Source of the DNA: Planctomycetota bacterium
GTDB lineage: Bacteria > Planctomycetota > JAJSAM01
Assembly: GCA_024274785.1 (NCBI GenBank)
Contig: JAJSAM010000031.1
Span: 153,754-217,753, forward strand
Length of the DNA: 64,000 nucleotides
Reading direction: 5' to 3'
Shown here: positions 51,156 to 60,564 of the stretch, piece by piece
Numbering within the stretch: position 1 is the first letter of the stretch
Layout: every line of letters starts with the position of its first letter
The notes under the pieces: generated by a model
Database searches by the model: none
Seen by the model: only the letters and a program-made list of their open reading frames with translations
What the model was told of the DNA's origin: nothing
Made by a program: the position numbers and the translations under genes

Positions 51156-53474
51156 ATGAACAACAGCGATGGCGAAGAGCTCTCGGCCCTTCGGCGAATC
51201 GTTCGCCAGAAGAACCAGTTCATCATCGATGCATTGACCCAGGTGCGCACACCGCTCGAGGGAATCGAGGGCCTGGCGGAACTCGTTCTCCGCTCCCGGA
51301 GCCGATCCCGGCAGCGGGAGAACCTGCACCTGATCCTCGAGGCCACCGGGCAACTCCGCCGGCTGGTGAACGATCTGCTCCAACTCGAACAGATCGAGAC
51401 CGGGGAGATTGCCTACGAGATCATGCATTTCGACATGGGGGATCTCATCTCCGAAGTGACCCCCCTCGGAGAGGCCATGCTGGCCGGCCGGAAGCACGTG
51501 GACTTCGAGTGTGCCCTGGCGAAGGATCTGCCCGCCGTGCATGGCGATGTCCGGAAGATCCGCCAGGTGCTCCTGAACTTCCTCGGAAATGCCGTCCAGT
51601 TCACGCCGAAAGGCCGGATCCGGATCACCGCGCGCCGCGCCGGGGACCACGTCCGGGTGGATATCGAGGACACCGGCATCGGCATCACCGAAGACGAACG
51701 GGACATCGTCTGGGAGCAGTTCCGGCAGGCCGGCGGAGGGATCAGCCCGGTTTACGAAGGCGCGGGCCTCGGTCTCTCTATCAACAAGAAGATCGTGGAA
51801 GCCCACCATGGCCGGATCGGCCTGGACAGCGAGATCGGCCGAGGTTCCACCTTCACCTTCACCATCCCCACGTGCGACTCCGGAATTCTCCCCGCGATGA
51901 TGCGCCGGGGGCCGAAGGGAGAGCAACTCGAGGAGGAGGTCGAGTACCAGAGCGCCGGACCGCGCCGCCAGGCGATCAGCGTCCTCGAGGAGGAAGGGGC
52001 GGATGGGGACCTCGTGGCTCCCCGGATGAAGAAGCCGGTCCGGCGAGAGGCCCGCTATCGCCGGTTGGCCGCGGGCAAGGGTGAGCGGATCCTGGTCGTC
52101 GATGATTCGCCGGTCAGCGTGGAGATCCTGCGCGAACTGCTGGAGGGACACGGTTACCAGGTCGTCCTGGCCCCGGACGGCCCCACCGCGGTGGATCATC
52201 TCGAGCACGAGCCGCCGGACCTCATGATCACCGAGCTCTGGCTGCCTCGCATGAGCGGATTCGAGCTGGTCAAGGCCACCCGGCAGCGTGAGCAGACCGC
52301 CCTGACACCGATCATCCTGTTGACGTCCCGGAGGAATCGGGAGGACATCGCCTACGGCCTGAATCTCGGCGCCGATGACTACCTGAGCAAACCCTTCGAC
52401 CGGCCGGAGCTCCTCGCGCGGATCGGCGTGCTGCTCCGGCTCAAACGCGCGCGGGAGGAGCTGATCAGCCTGAACCTCGGCCTCGAGGAAGAGGTGAGGA
52501 AGCGCACCGCGGAGTTGGCCACGACCCAGGCCCGGCTCTACCTCTCCGAGAAGCTGAAGAGTCTGGGGCAGCTCACCGCGGGGATCGCCCACGAGATGAA
52601 CAATCCCCTCTCCTTCGCCTTCAGCAACGTCGAACTGGTGAAGGAGCGCCTCCTCGCCCGCGATGCACTGCGCGGGATTCGCGGGGTACGGCCGTTGATC
52701 CGCGCCGCGGCGGGAGAAGGCACCCGGGTGGCTCTCGAGGAGAAGTTCCTCTCCGAACTGGCGGAAAACGCCCTCTACGGCCGGGACGTGGCGGACTACC
52801 GGGAAGAAGCGCCCCTCCTCGAAGCGCGGGTGCGGGCGGGCCGATTCCTGGAGTTTCTCTCCTACGTGGAGAGTTCCGCGTCGAGGAAAGGTGGCGGCAG
52901 CGGGGACCTCTTCGAGCATGCGGTGCGGCTCCTCACCGCCGCGGAGGAGGGTATGCACCGGGTCCGTGAAATCGTGCGGGACCTCTCCGCATTCTCCCAC
53001 CCGGGCAGCGAAGAAACGGCCGCCGTCGACCTCTCCAGATCGGTGAACCGGGTGCTGACGATCCTCAATCCGGCGCGGAAGGAGAAAGACATCAGCGTGA
53101 CGAAGTCCCTTCGGCTCAAGGACCCCGTCAATGCCGTGACCGGCCGGATCGACCAGGTGCTGATGAACCTCCTGCAGAATGCGGTGCAGGCTTCCCCCGA
53201 GGGGGGCACCATCCGGATCCGGACGCGCCGCGACGGAGACTTCGGGAGACTCGAGGTGGAAGACTGCGGGCCCGGCATCCCCAGGGAGGTCCGCTCCAGA
53301 ATCTTCGATCCATTCTTCACCACCAAGCCGGTCGGGGAAGGCACCGGGCTCGGACTCTCGATCTGTTATAGGATCGTGGAGGGTCTCAACGGTGAGATCA
53401 GCTTCCAGAGCCGGAAGGGAAAAGGCACCACCTTCGTGGTGCGGTTCCCGCTGCAAGTGAAGGAGGAGCTGTGA
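51156..53474 (+). CDS. Hybrid histidine kinase with two kinase modules and a degenerate receiver
   Basis: 772 residues. Module 1 (about 15-245): the dimerisation helix reads ALTQVRTPLEGI, where the phospho-accepting histidine of SHELRTPL is replaced by threonine, but the ATPase boxes are intact (NFLGNAVQFT, EDTGIGI, GAGLGLSINKK). A receiver domain (about 310-430) starts LVVDDSPVSVEIL and has MITELWLPRMSG, with glutamate in place of the aspartate, and LSKPF. Module 2 has a complete GIAHEMNNPL histidine box, NLLQNAVQASPEGG and GTGLGLSICYRI. No membrane helix. A response regulator follows with a GTGA overlap. Confidence 0.9.
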   Translation: MNNSDGEELSALRRIVRQKNQFIIDALTQVRTPLEGIEGLAELVLRSRSRSRQRENLHLILEATGQLRRLVNDLLQLEQIETGEIAYEIMHFDMGDLISEVTPLGEAMLAGRKHVDFECALAKDLPAVHGDVRKIRQVLLNFLGNAVQFTPKGRIRITARRAGDHVRVDIEDTGIGITEDERDIVWEQFRQAGGGISPVYEGAGLGLSINKKIVEAHHGRIGLDSEIGRGSTFTFTIPTCDSGILPAMMRRGPKGEQLEEEVEYQSAGPRRQAISVLEEEGADGDLVAPRMKKPVRREARYRRLAAGKGERILVVDDSPVSVEILRELLEGHGYQVVLAPDGPTAVDHLEHEPPDLMITELWLPRMSGFELVKATRQREQTALTPIILLTSRRNREDIAYGLNLGADDYLSKPFDRPELLARIGVLLRLKRAREELISLNLGLEEEVRKRTAELATTQARLYLSEKLKSLGQLTAGIAHEMNNPLSFAFSNVELVKERLLARDALRGIRGVRPLIRAAAGEGTRVALEEKFLSELAENALYGRDVADYREEAPLLEARVRAGRFLEFLSYVESSASRKGGGSGDLFEHAVRLLTAAEEGMHRVREIVRDLSAFSHPGSEETAAVDLSRSVNRVLTILNPARKEKDISVTKSLRLKDPVNAVTGRIDQVLMNLLQNAVQASPEGGTIRIRTRRDGDFGRLEVEDCGPGIPREVRSRIFDPFFTTKPVGEGTGLGLSICYRIVEGLNGEISFQSRKGKGTTFVVRFPLQVKEEL

Positions 53475-53929
53475 GCGGCTGGAAATCGTACCGGGAGAAG
53501 GGCGAGCACGACGGCCCGGCCAGGCTCACCCTCCTCGTCGTGGATGACGAGAAGCGGATTCTCGAATCACTTCTGGAGTTGTTCGGCGATCACTATCGGA
53601 TCCTCACCGCTCAGGGCGGGAACGAGGCGATCGAGGTGTTTACGGCCGAGCGCCCGGAGCTCGTACTCTGCGACCAGCGCATGCCCGGCTCATCCGGCAT
53701 CGAGACCCTCAAGCGAATGCGCGAACTGGAGCCCGGAACGATCCGGATGCTCCTCACGGGTTACAGCGACATCGACGTCGTCATCGAGGCGGTAAACGAG
53801 CAGGTCCTGCACCGCTACATCACGAAGCCATGGGTGAATGAGGAACTGCTCGAGGTGGTCGCGGAAGGCGCGCTTCGCTATCTCGAAGAGAGCGGCCTGA
53901 CCGACCCTGACTCCGGGATCCTGTTCTGA
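53471..53929 (+). CDS. Response regulator, receiver-only
   Basis: 152 residues from a GTG start overlapping the kinase stop. Receiver domain: LLVVDDEKRILESLLELF (acidic pair), phospho-acceptor aspartate in LVLCDQRMPGSSGIE, threonine/serine in MLLTGYSDIDVVIEAV, and lysine in RYITKPWVNEELLEVV. It resembles RpfG-type receivers but has no output domain. It is the natural target of the complete second module of the adjacent kinase. It is also joined (TGATG) to the PLP enzyme gene downstream. Confidence 0.93.
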   Translation: MSGWKSYREKGEHDGPARLTLLVVDDEKRILESLLELFGDHYRILTAQGGNEAIEVFTAERPELVLCDQRMPGSSGIETLKRMRELEPGTIRMLLTGYSDIDVVIEAVNEQVLHRYITKPWVNEELLEVVAEGALRYLEESGLTDPDSGILF

Positions 53930-55269
53930 TGGCTATCGACCTGAAAGCGCTTCGGCGCCGGCTATCGAAGACCACTTCCACCATCGAAAGCCGCCTCCTG
54001 CACATCTGTGACCCCGAAAACGACGGCCCGGTCGTGCCGGACATCCCGGCCTCCTCGATGTACCAGTCCCGGGACGCGGCCACCCTGGCGGGGAGATTCC
54101 AGTCGGTCATCGACTCGAACCCACCCGTGGACCAGGTGATCCCGGAAGGCGCGGCGAAGATCTACCTCCGCCTGGGATCGGCCCTCGAGTGGAAACTCTG
54201 CGAGGCCCTGGCTCTCGCCCAGGGCGGCGAGACCGCAATCATGTTCAGTGACGGCATGCGGGCCATCGCCTCCTCCATCTGCTTCCGCCTGCACTCCGGC
54301 GCGGAGATGATCGCCGGCGTCCCGCTCTACGGCTGCACCGACAACCTCTTCACCAATACGATTCCCCGCATGGGAGTGAAGGTGCACTTCGTGCGCCCGG
54401 ACGATATCGACTCCATGGCCGCCCGCATCAACCGGCGGACGCGCGTCATCTACCTGGAGACGATCTCCAACCCGTCCCTCACCATGCCGGATCTCGCGGC
54501 GGTGAAGGCGCTGCTCGTGGATTTGAACGAAAAGCGCCTCCCCGGCGAGCGAATCACGCTGGTCGTCGACAACACCTTCGCCACACCGTACTGCTGCAAC
54601 CCTTTCGCGCTCGGCCCGGAGCTCGACGACCTGATCGTCCTGCATTCCACCACCAAGGGCATCAACGGGTTCTCGGCCGGCCTCGGCGGCGTTGCGGTCA
54701 TCCCGTGGAGCTACTGGAAGGATCTCTTCCTCTACCGCAAGGACCATGGGGGAATTCTCGCCCCGGAACAGGCCCACCACCTCCTCACCAAATCGCTGCG
54801 CACCCTCGGCCTCCGCATGCGGAAGATGCAGAAGAATGCCACGGCGATAGCCACCTTGCTCGAGGCCCACCCCGGCGTGAAGCAGGTATTCTTCCCCGGC
54901 CTGCCGTCCTTCCCACAGTACGGCCTGGCGAAGGAATCGCTCACCGACTGGTATGGTGAGTTCGCCCCGGGTCACATGGTCTCCTTCGTGATGAAGGGCC
55001 GGACGGCGGAGGTGGCGACCCGGCGCGGCAGCGCGGTGATGGACTACCTGGCCGGACACTCCGGACTCTTCGTCGTCGCGGTGTCGCTCGGTTACATCGG
55101 AACGCTGATCGAGGATCCGAACGGCGGGACGCACGCCACGATCGGAGCGGAGGAGCGCAAGGCGAAAGGAATCATCCCCGGCCTGATCCGCCTTTCCGCC
55201 GGGATCGAGCACGAGGACGACCTCCTGCGCGACCTGCTCGCCGCCCTCGATCGGGCCGCCCGGGCCTGA
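53929..55269 (+). CDS. Cys/Met-metabolism PLP enzyme (cystathionine gamma-synthase/lyase family)
   Basis: 446 residues. The PLP lysine is in VLHSTTKGINGFSAG, preceded by LVVDNTFATPYCCNPFALG. The family landmarks YLETISNPSLTMPDLAAV and IRLSAGIEHEDDLLRDL are present. It catalyses a gamma- or beta-elimination or replacement at sulfur amino acids or homoserine esters. An N-terminal extension of about 40 residues and some changed loops make the exact reaction uncertain. Co-translated with the response regulator, an unusual pairing. Its last 98 nt overlap the convergent YkgJ gene. Confidence 0.88.
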   Translation: MAIDLKALRRRLSKTTSTIESRLLHICDPENDGPVVPDIPASSMYQSRDAATLAGRFQSVIDSNPPVDQVIPEGAAKIYLRLGSALEWKLCEALALAQGGETAIMFSDGMRAIASSICFRLHSGAEMIAGVPLYGCTDNLFTNTIPRMGVKVHFVRPDDIDSMAARINRRTRVIYLETISNPSLTMPDLAAVKALLVDLNEKRLPGERITLVVDNTFATPYCCNPFALGPELDDLIVLHSTTKGINGFSAGLGGVAVIPWSYWKDLFLYRKDHGGILAPEQAHHLLTKSLRTLGLRMRKMQKNATAIATLLEAHPGVKQVFFPGLPSFPQYGLAKESLTDWYGEFAPGHMVSFVMKGRTAEVATRRGSAVMDYLAGHSGLFVVAVSLGYIGTLIEDPNGGTHATIGAEERKAKGIIPGLIRLSAGIEHEDDLLRDLLAALDRAARA

Positions 55270-55768
55270 GGACCCGCTCGAGCGCAACCGGGATCGACAG
55301 CGGCTCCGATTCACGGCCGTAGCCTTCCCGGTCGGCGGCCAGAATCCCGGGCAGATGCTCCTCGAAGAGCGCGAGGTCGTGGTCGCAGCCGCCGTCGTCG
55401 ACGGGGCTGAAGGTCAGGCATCCCATGGGTTGCGCGACGCCGTGGACCAGACAACGGCCCTCGTCGGAGAGCAGCGGGCAGGTGTAACTCGCACGCCGGT
55501 CGTGCAACAGGCCATGCTCCGTCATCTGCTCGCTCGCCCTGCCGTAAATCAAGGGGATCAACGGGGCGAGGTCGGGCTCGTGAAGACGCCTCCGGAGGGC
55601 CTCCGCCTCGATGCGGTGCAGGAGCATGGAGTTGAAACCGACCTTGCAGCAGTGGGCGGCACAGCCGGCGCAGGAGCGGACGGTCCGGTCCGCGGCGTCG
55701 GACCGGTGGACGAGCCGGGCCTTCACGCGGGCGAGCGCTCGCAATGCACTATCCAGTCTGGATGTCAT
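55172..55768 (-). CDS. YkgJ-family cysteine-cluster protein
   Basis: 198 residues from the ATG at 55768. Cysteines in the family pattern: SCAGCAAHCCKVGFN (C-x2-C-x3-CC), then YTCPLL...GRCLVHGVAQPMGC and a final CDHD. The family is thought to bind iron or zinc and is often annotated as metal-chelating; its role is not established. The last 30 residues (RPGRPDRGRRAGRAGG) are encoded in the part that overlaps the convergent PLP-enzyme gene and may be extra. Confidence 0.75.
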   Translation of the reverse strand: MTSRLDSALRALARVKARLVHRSDAADRTVRSCAGCAAHCCKVGFNSMLLHRIEAEALRRRLHEPDLAPLIPLIYGRASEQMTEHGLLHDRRASYTCPLLSDEGRCLVHGVAQPMGCLTFSPVDDGGCDHDLALFEEHLPGILAADREGYGRESEPLSIPVALERVLRPGRPDRGRRAGRAGGRPRARSRRKGGSGRG

Positions 55769-55832
55769 GGAGTACCGGTATCCATCATCCGGATGAACAT
55801 AGCTGAATGAGGTGCGGCCCGGAAGGGAACGG

Positions 55833-55838
55833 TATATT
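55833..55838 (+). promoter_or_regulatory. -10 box of the permease gene
   Basis: TATATT, 11 nt before the ATG at 55850; the longest gap among the boxes of this kind here. Confidence 0.35.
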
Positions 55839-55849
55839 GCCCTTCCACC

Positions 55850-58081
55850 ATGCCGGCGACACAGAATGCAGGTCCCGAACGACGGTTGAACCTGGCGGGC
55901 GCCACGCTCGTCGGCGTCGGTGCCATGGTCGGCGCGGGGATCTTCGTCCTTTGCGGCGTGGCCGTCACCCACGCCGGGCCGGCCGCGCTCGCCGCCTTCG
56001 CCCTGAACGGCGTGCTTTCGCTGATTACGGCGGCGAGCTTTGCGGAGCTCTCCTCGGCCTTTCCGGAGTCCGGTGGAAGCTATGTCTTCGCCCGGAAAGT
56101 CTTCCCCATCGGCGGTGCTTTCGCCGCGGGCTGGGTGCTGTGGTTCGCCTATGTCGCCGCATGCGCGCTCTACTCCCTCGGCTTCGCGAGTTTCATGGCC
56201 TACGGCCTGCGCGCCGCGATCGGAGTTTCGGTGGCCGGCTGGTTTCTGCCGGTCACCGCATGTGTGACCGCCGCGGTCGCCCTCGGCATCCTCGCCAGGA
56301 AGGGGGCCGGGGCGGGCAACTGGATTTCCATCGCCAAGCTGGCGGCATTCCTGATCCTCATCGTCGCCGGCCTGGCCGTCCTCGCGGCGCGCCCGGCGGG
56401 CACCGTCTCCCGCTCGCTGACGCCGTTCTTCGGCCACGGCGTGGGCGGACTCTTCATGGCAATGGGCTTCACCTTCATCGCCCTCGAGGGTTTCGAGATC
56501 ATCTCCGCCATCGGGGAGGAGGTGAAGACGCCGGAGAAGACGATTCCGCGCGCGATGTTCCTCTCCATCTTCATCGCCATGGTGGTCTACACCGGGCTGT
56601 TGTTCGTGGTGCTGACCGTGGGCGGAGAGCCGGGAGGAGCGCCCGCGTACGAAACCCTCGGGCAGTCCGGAGACTCCGCAGTCGCGGTGGCGGCGGGCAA
56701 CTACCTCGGCTGGTTCGGCGGAGTGGTGGTTGTCGTGGCGGGGCTGCTCTCGACCTTCTCGGCGCTGGCGGCCACGCTGCTCGCCGCCTCGCGGGTCAGC
56801 TTCTCCATGGCGCGCGATCGCGCCCTGCCGCGTTCCCTCGCACACGTCACGGGGCGGAGCAAGTCGCCCCTGGCCGCTCTGGTCGTGAGCACCCTGGTGG
56901 TGATGATCGTCATCAGCGTCACCGGGAACGTGGAAGTGACCGGCGCCGCGGCCTCCCTGATCTTCCTGATTTCCTTCGGGCTCACCAATGCCGCCGGCCT
57001 CCTGGTGCGTCTCCGGGCGGGCACTCTCGCGGCCTTCCGGGCGCCGCTCTACCCCGCACTCCCGATCATCGGCATCACCGCCTGCTCGGGTCTCGCCCTG
57101 TTCCAGGCGATCGTGGTTCCCGAGGCATCGGCGGTCGTCCTGGTCTGGATCCTGATCGGCGCGATCCTGTACCGCATCTCTTTCGGCACCCATGCCCGCA
57201 CCGTGGCCGCCCGGGCGGAGGCCTGGGATGCCGAACTGGTGAAGCTCCGGGGCCGCACGCCCCTCGTCCTCGTTCCCATGGCCAATCCCGATCGAGCCGA
57301 GCCGCTCCTTCGCTTCGCCTATGCCCTCGCCACGCCGGGTCGAGGCCGGGTGCGCGCGTTGACGGTCGGGCGCTTCGACCCGGAGGCGGATTCCGCCGAG
57401 GACGGAGAGCTCGCCTATCGCCGGGCGGAGGCGGTCGTGCAGCACGCCGTCTCCACCGCCTGCCGCATGCGCAAGTCGTTCGAAGGGGCGGTGCTGCTGG
57501 CCCCCGGAGTCACCGACGCCATCGCCCGCGTGGCCGCGGAGCAACACCCCGAGACGGTGCTGGTGGGCATGGCGAACATGGGCGAGGGCGGCGGAGTGGG
57601 ACTTCTCTCGGAGATCCTCGCCCGCACCACCTCCGACATCGTGGTGTTGAACGCTCCCCAGGCGTGGTCGCTGAAGGGCGTCCGTCGCATCCTCGTGCCG
57701 GTCGCCGGGGGCTCTCCCCACGACCCGCTGCGCGCCCGCCTGATCGGCTCGCTCATCCGCGACGGAAACCGAACCGTCCGGCTGCTCCGAATCCTCCGGG
57801 CGGGAGAGGACCGCTCAACGGCGGAACGCGAACTCCGTTACCGTGCAGAAGACCTCGGCGTACCGGAGCAGGACTGCCGCATCGAATCGGGGCAGGACCG
57901 GGACCCCGTCGAGATCATCGCGCGCCACTCCGCCGAGGCCGACCTCATGCTGATGGGTTTCGGCACGAGGACCGGACGCCGTCGGCTGATCGGCAACTTC
58001 GCGCTTCGCGTGGTGGCGGCATCGAAGTGCCCGGTGGTGGCGATCGCGGAAGCGCCGGTGAGGACCTTGCCGAGGCGGTAA
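55850..58081 (+). CDS. APC-family amino acid permease with C-terminal universal stress protein domains
   Basis: 743 residues. The first about 435 hold 12 membrane helices with the APC start ATLVGVGAMVGAGIFVLCG and FTFIALEGFEIISAIGEEVKTPEKTIPRA. The rest is cytoplasmic: two USP-like domains (from TPLVLVPMANPDRAEPLLRFA and from VRRILVPVAGGSPHD), the second ending LMLMGFGTRTGRRR...ASKCPVVAIAEAP, the usual USP nucleotide-binding tail. The permease imports amino acids or amines by proton symport or antiport; the USP part may gate it by nucleotide or stress state. The stop codon abuts repeat A2. Confidence 0.93.
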   Translation: MPATQNAGPERRLNLAGATLVGVGAMVGAGIFVLCGVAVTHAGPAALAAFALNGVLSLITAASFAELSSAFPESGGSYVFARKVFPIGGAFAAGWVLWFAYVAACALYSLGFASFMAYGLRAAIGVSVAGWFLPVTACVTAAVALGILARKGAGAGNWISIAKLAAFLILIVAGLAVLAARPAGTVSRSLTPFFGHGVGGLFMAMGFTFIALEGFEIISAIGEEVKTPEKTIPRAMFLSIFIAMVVYTGLLFVVLTVGGEPGGAPAYETLGQSGDSAVAVAAGNYLGWFGGVVVVVAGLLSTFSALAATLLAASRVSFSMARDRALPRSLAHVTGRSKSPLAALVVSTLVVMIVISVTGNVEVTGAAASLIFLISFGLTNAAGLLVRLRAGTLAAFRAPLYPALPIIGITACSGLALFQAIVVPEASAVVLVWILIGAILYRISFGTHARTVAARAEAWDAELVKLRGRTPLVLVPMANPDRAEPLLRFAYALATPGRGRVRALTVGRFDPEADSAEDGELAYRRAEAVVQHAVSTACRMRKSFEGAVLLAPGVTDAIARVAAEQHPETVLVGMANMGEGGGVGLLSEILARTTSDIVVLNAPQAWSLKGVRRILVPVAGGSPHDPLRARLIGSLIRDGNRTVRLLRILRAGEDRSTAERELRYRAEDLGVPEQDCRIESGQDRDPVEIIARHSAEADLMLMGFGTRTGRRRLIGNFALRVVAASKCPVVAIAEAPVRTLPRR

Positions 58082-58240
58082 GGGCTCGCGCAAGAATAAG
58101 TTCGCAGGACCGAGAGCGCTGATGCGCCCGCCCGGCAAGGCGCGAGGAGCGCGCAACCTTACTGGTTTCAACCGACGAGCAACGCAGTTGGGCGGGATGC
58201 AGCAGCCCTTGAATCCCGAAGTTACCTTGCGCGGGCCCCA
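58082..58240. repeat. Dispersed repeat family A, full copy A2
   Basis: Begins right after the permease TAA. Shares CTGGTTTCAACCGACGAGCA (58162-58181), CAAGGCGCGAGGAG and GGGATGCAGCAGCCCT with A1. A further GGGCCCCAAGGGCCCGTCTCG follows it. The remaining gap to thiC (58246-58363) shows nothing recognisable. Confidence 0.8.
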
Positions 58241-58363
58241 AGGGCCCGTCTCGTTCCCGCCTCACCAGGGGCGATCGCCCTCAGAACCAGCGCGCCCCCG
58301 AAAAGAACATGCTTCGAACCCACATTCAGAGGGACGAACTCCGTCTCGTCCGCGCCTCATCAA

Positions 58364-59701
<1,338 letters not shown>

Positions 59702-59831
59702 GCTGGGCTCTCCCGCCGGGAAGTCCCCGGACTGCGGCCAGATGTTAGACTGCTCCATCGGAATTCGAGACACCTATCCGGACCGGAACGGGGCTCAAGG
59801 CCGCCGCCCCGCCGATCCGATAAGGAAAGCG

Positions 59832-60404
59832 ATGAAATCCACGAGTCATCTCACCCGCCTCATGATCGCCGTTCTTCTTGCGCTCGGCCTCGCCGCCTGC
59901 GGTGGCGGCACCACCAGCAGCACGGACATTTCAGGATCCGGCGGCGTCATCCCCATCGGCGGAACACCGGATGCGGGGGACTCCCCGGATCCCGTCGACA
60001 CCGATCCGCTTCCCGGGGATTCCCGTGAGGAACAGGTCCTCGTCCTCGTGAACCAGGTCCGGGCCGAATACGGCCTTGATCCGGTCGAGTGGCACGACGG
60101 CGCGGCCGCGGTCGCTCTCGCTCACTCGAAGGACATGGAGGACCGGAACTTCTTCGATCACGTGAACCCGGATGGCCAGGATCCCGGCGACCGCCTGGCC
60201 GAGGCGAACGTCGCACTCAGTGCCTGGGGCGAAAACATCGCCAGCGGCTACCTGACTCCTGAATCGGTGATGGACGGCTGGATGAACTCCCCGGGCCACC
60301 GGGACATCATTCTGACCGCGGGCTGGACTCACCTCGGTGTCGGGATCACGAACCCGGTAAACCCCGGCCCCTACTGGACGCAGAACTTCATCCGGGTGCC
60401 GTAG
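59832..60404 (+). CDS. CAP/SCP-domain lipoprotein
   Basis: 190 residues from the ATG at 59832 (AAGGAAAG upstream). Lipoprotein signal ending LGLAACGGG (lipid cysteine at residue 23), a Gly/Asp/Pro linker, then a CAP (cysteine-rich secretory/PR-1) domain: LVNQVRAEYGLDPVEWHDGA, ALAHSKDMEDRNFFDHVNPDG, AWGENIASGYLTPESVMDGW, NSPGHRDIILTAGWTHLGVG. The domain's histidines and glutamate are present. The bacterial family is extracytoplasmic with mostly unknown targets. It stands alone between thiC and the ABC transporter operon. Confidence 0.92.
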   Translation: MKSTSHLTRLMIAVLLALGLAACGGGTTSSTDISGSGGVIPIGGTPDAGDSPDPVDTDPLPGDSREEQVLVLVNQVRAEYGLDPVEWHDGAAAVALAHSKDMEDRNFFDHVNPDGQDPGDRLAEANVALSAWGENIASGYLTPESVMDGWMNSPGHRDIILTAGWTHLGVGITNPVNPGPYWTQNFIRVP

Positions 60405-60416
60405 GCCGCTCTGCGG

Positions 60417-60530
60417 CCTGGAGGGTCGACCGCGGTGTCGACCACACCCGACGCGACGCTGTCCACGGTCGTCCCGCCTGTGCCGGAAGGCCGCCCGCCC
60501 ACCGAAAACCGAAAGGCGCCGGCCGCAAGC
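60417..60530 (-). repeat. Dispersed repeat family B, copy B5
   Basis: On the minus strand: GCCTTCCGGCACAGGCGGGAC, later GGGTGTGGTCGACACCGCGG and TCGACCCTC, as in B3. GGTCGACC and GTGTCGACC form a small inverted repeat near its end. It lies between the CAP lipoprotein and the ABC transporter operon. Confidence 0.65.
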
Positions 60531-60552
60531 GGAATTTGGTCCCCGGGGTCTG

Positions 60553-60558
60553 TATGAT
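60553..60558 (+). promoter_or_regulatory. Leaderless-type -10 box of the ABC transporter operon
   Basis: TATGAT, 6 nt from the ATG at 60565. Confidence 0.5.
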
Positions 60559-60564
60559 CCCTCC

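Noticed and set aside
55769..57721. Upstream extension of the YkgJ frame by about 650 codons on the minus strand
   Set aside because: It is antisense to the permease gene and shows low-complexity Gly/Asp/Glu/Arg composition. The YkgJ domain begins at 55768.
58300..58340. tRNA T-arm-like sequence (GCTTCGAACCCAC)
   Set aside because: No matching acceptor, D-arm or anticodon stem surrounds it, and no CCA end fits.
59702..59831. TPP riboswitch between thiC and the CAP lipoprotein
   Set aside because: Neither the CTGAGA-like nor the ACCTGA-like thi-box element is present on the thiC strand.
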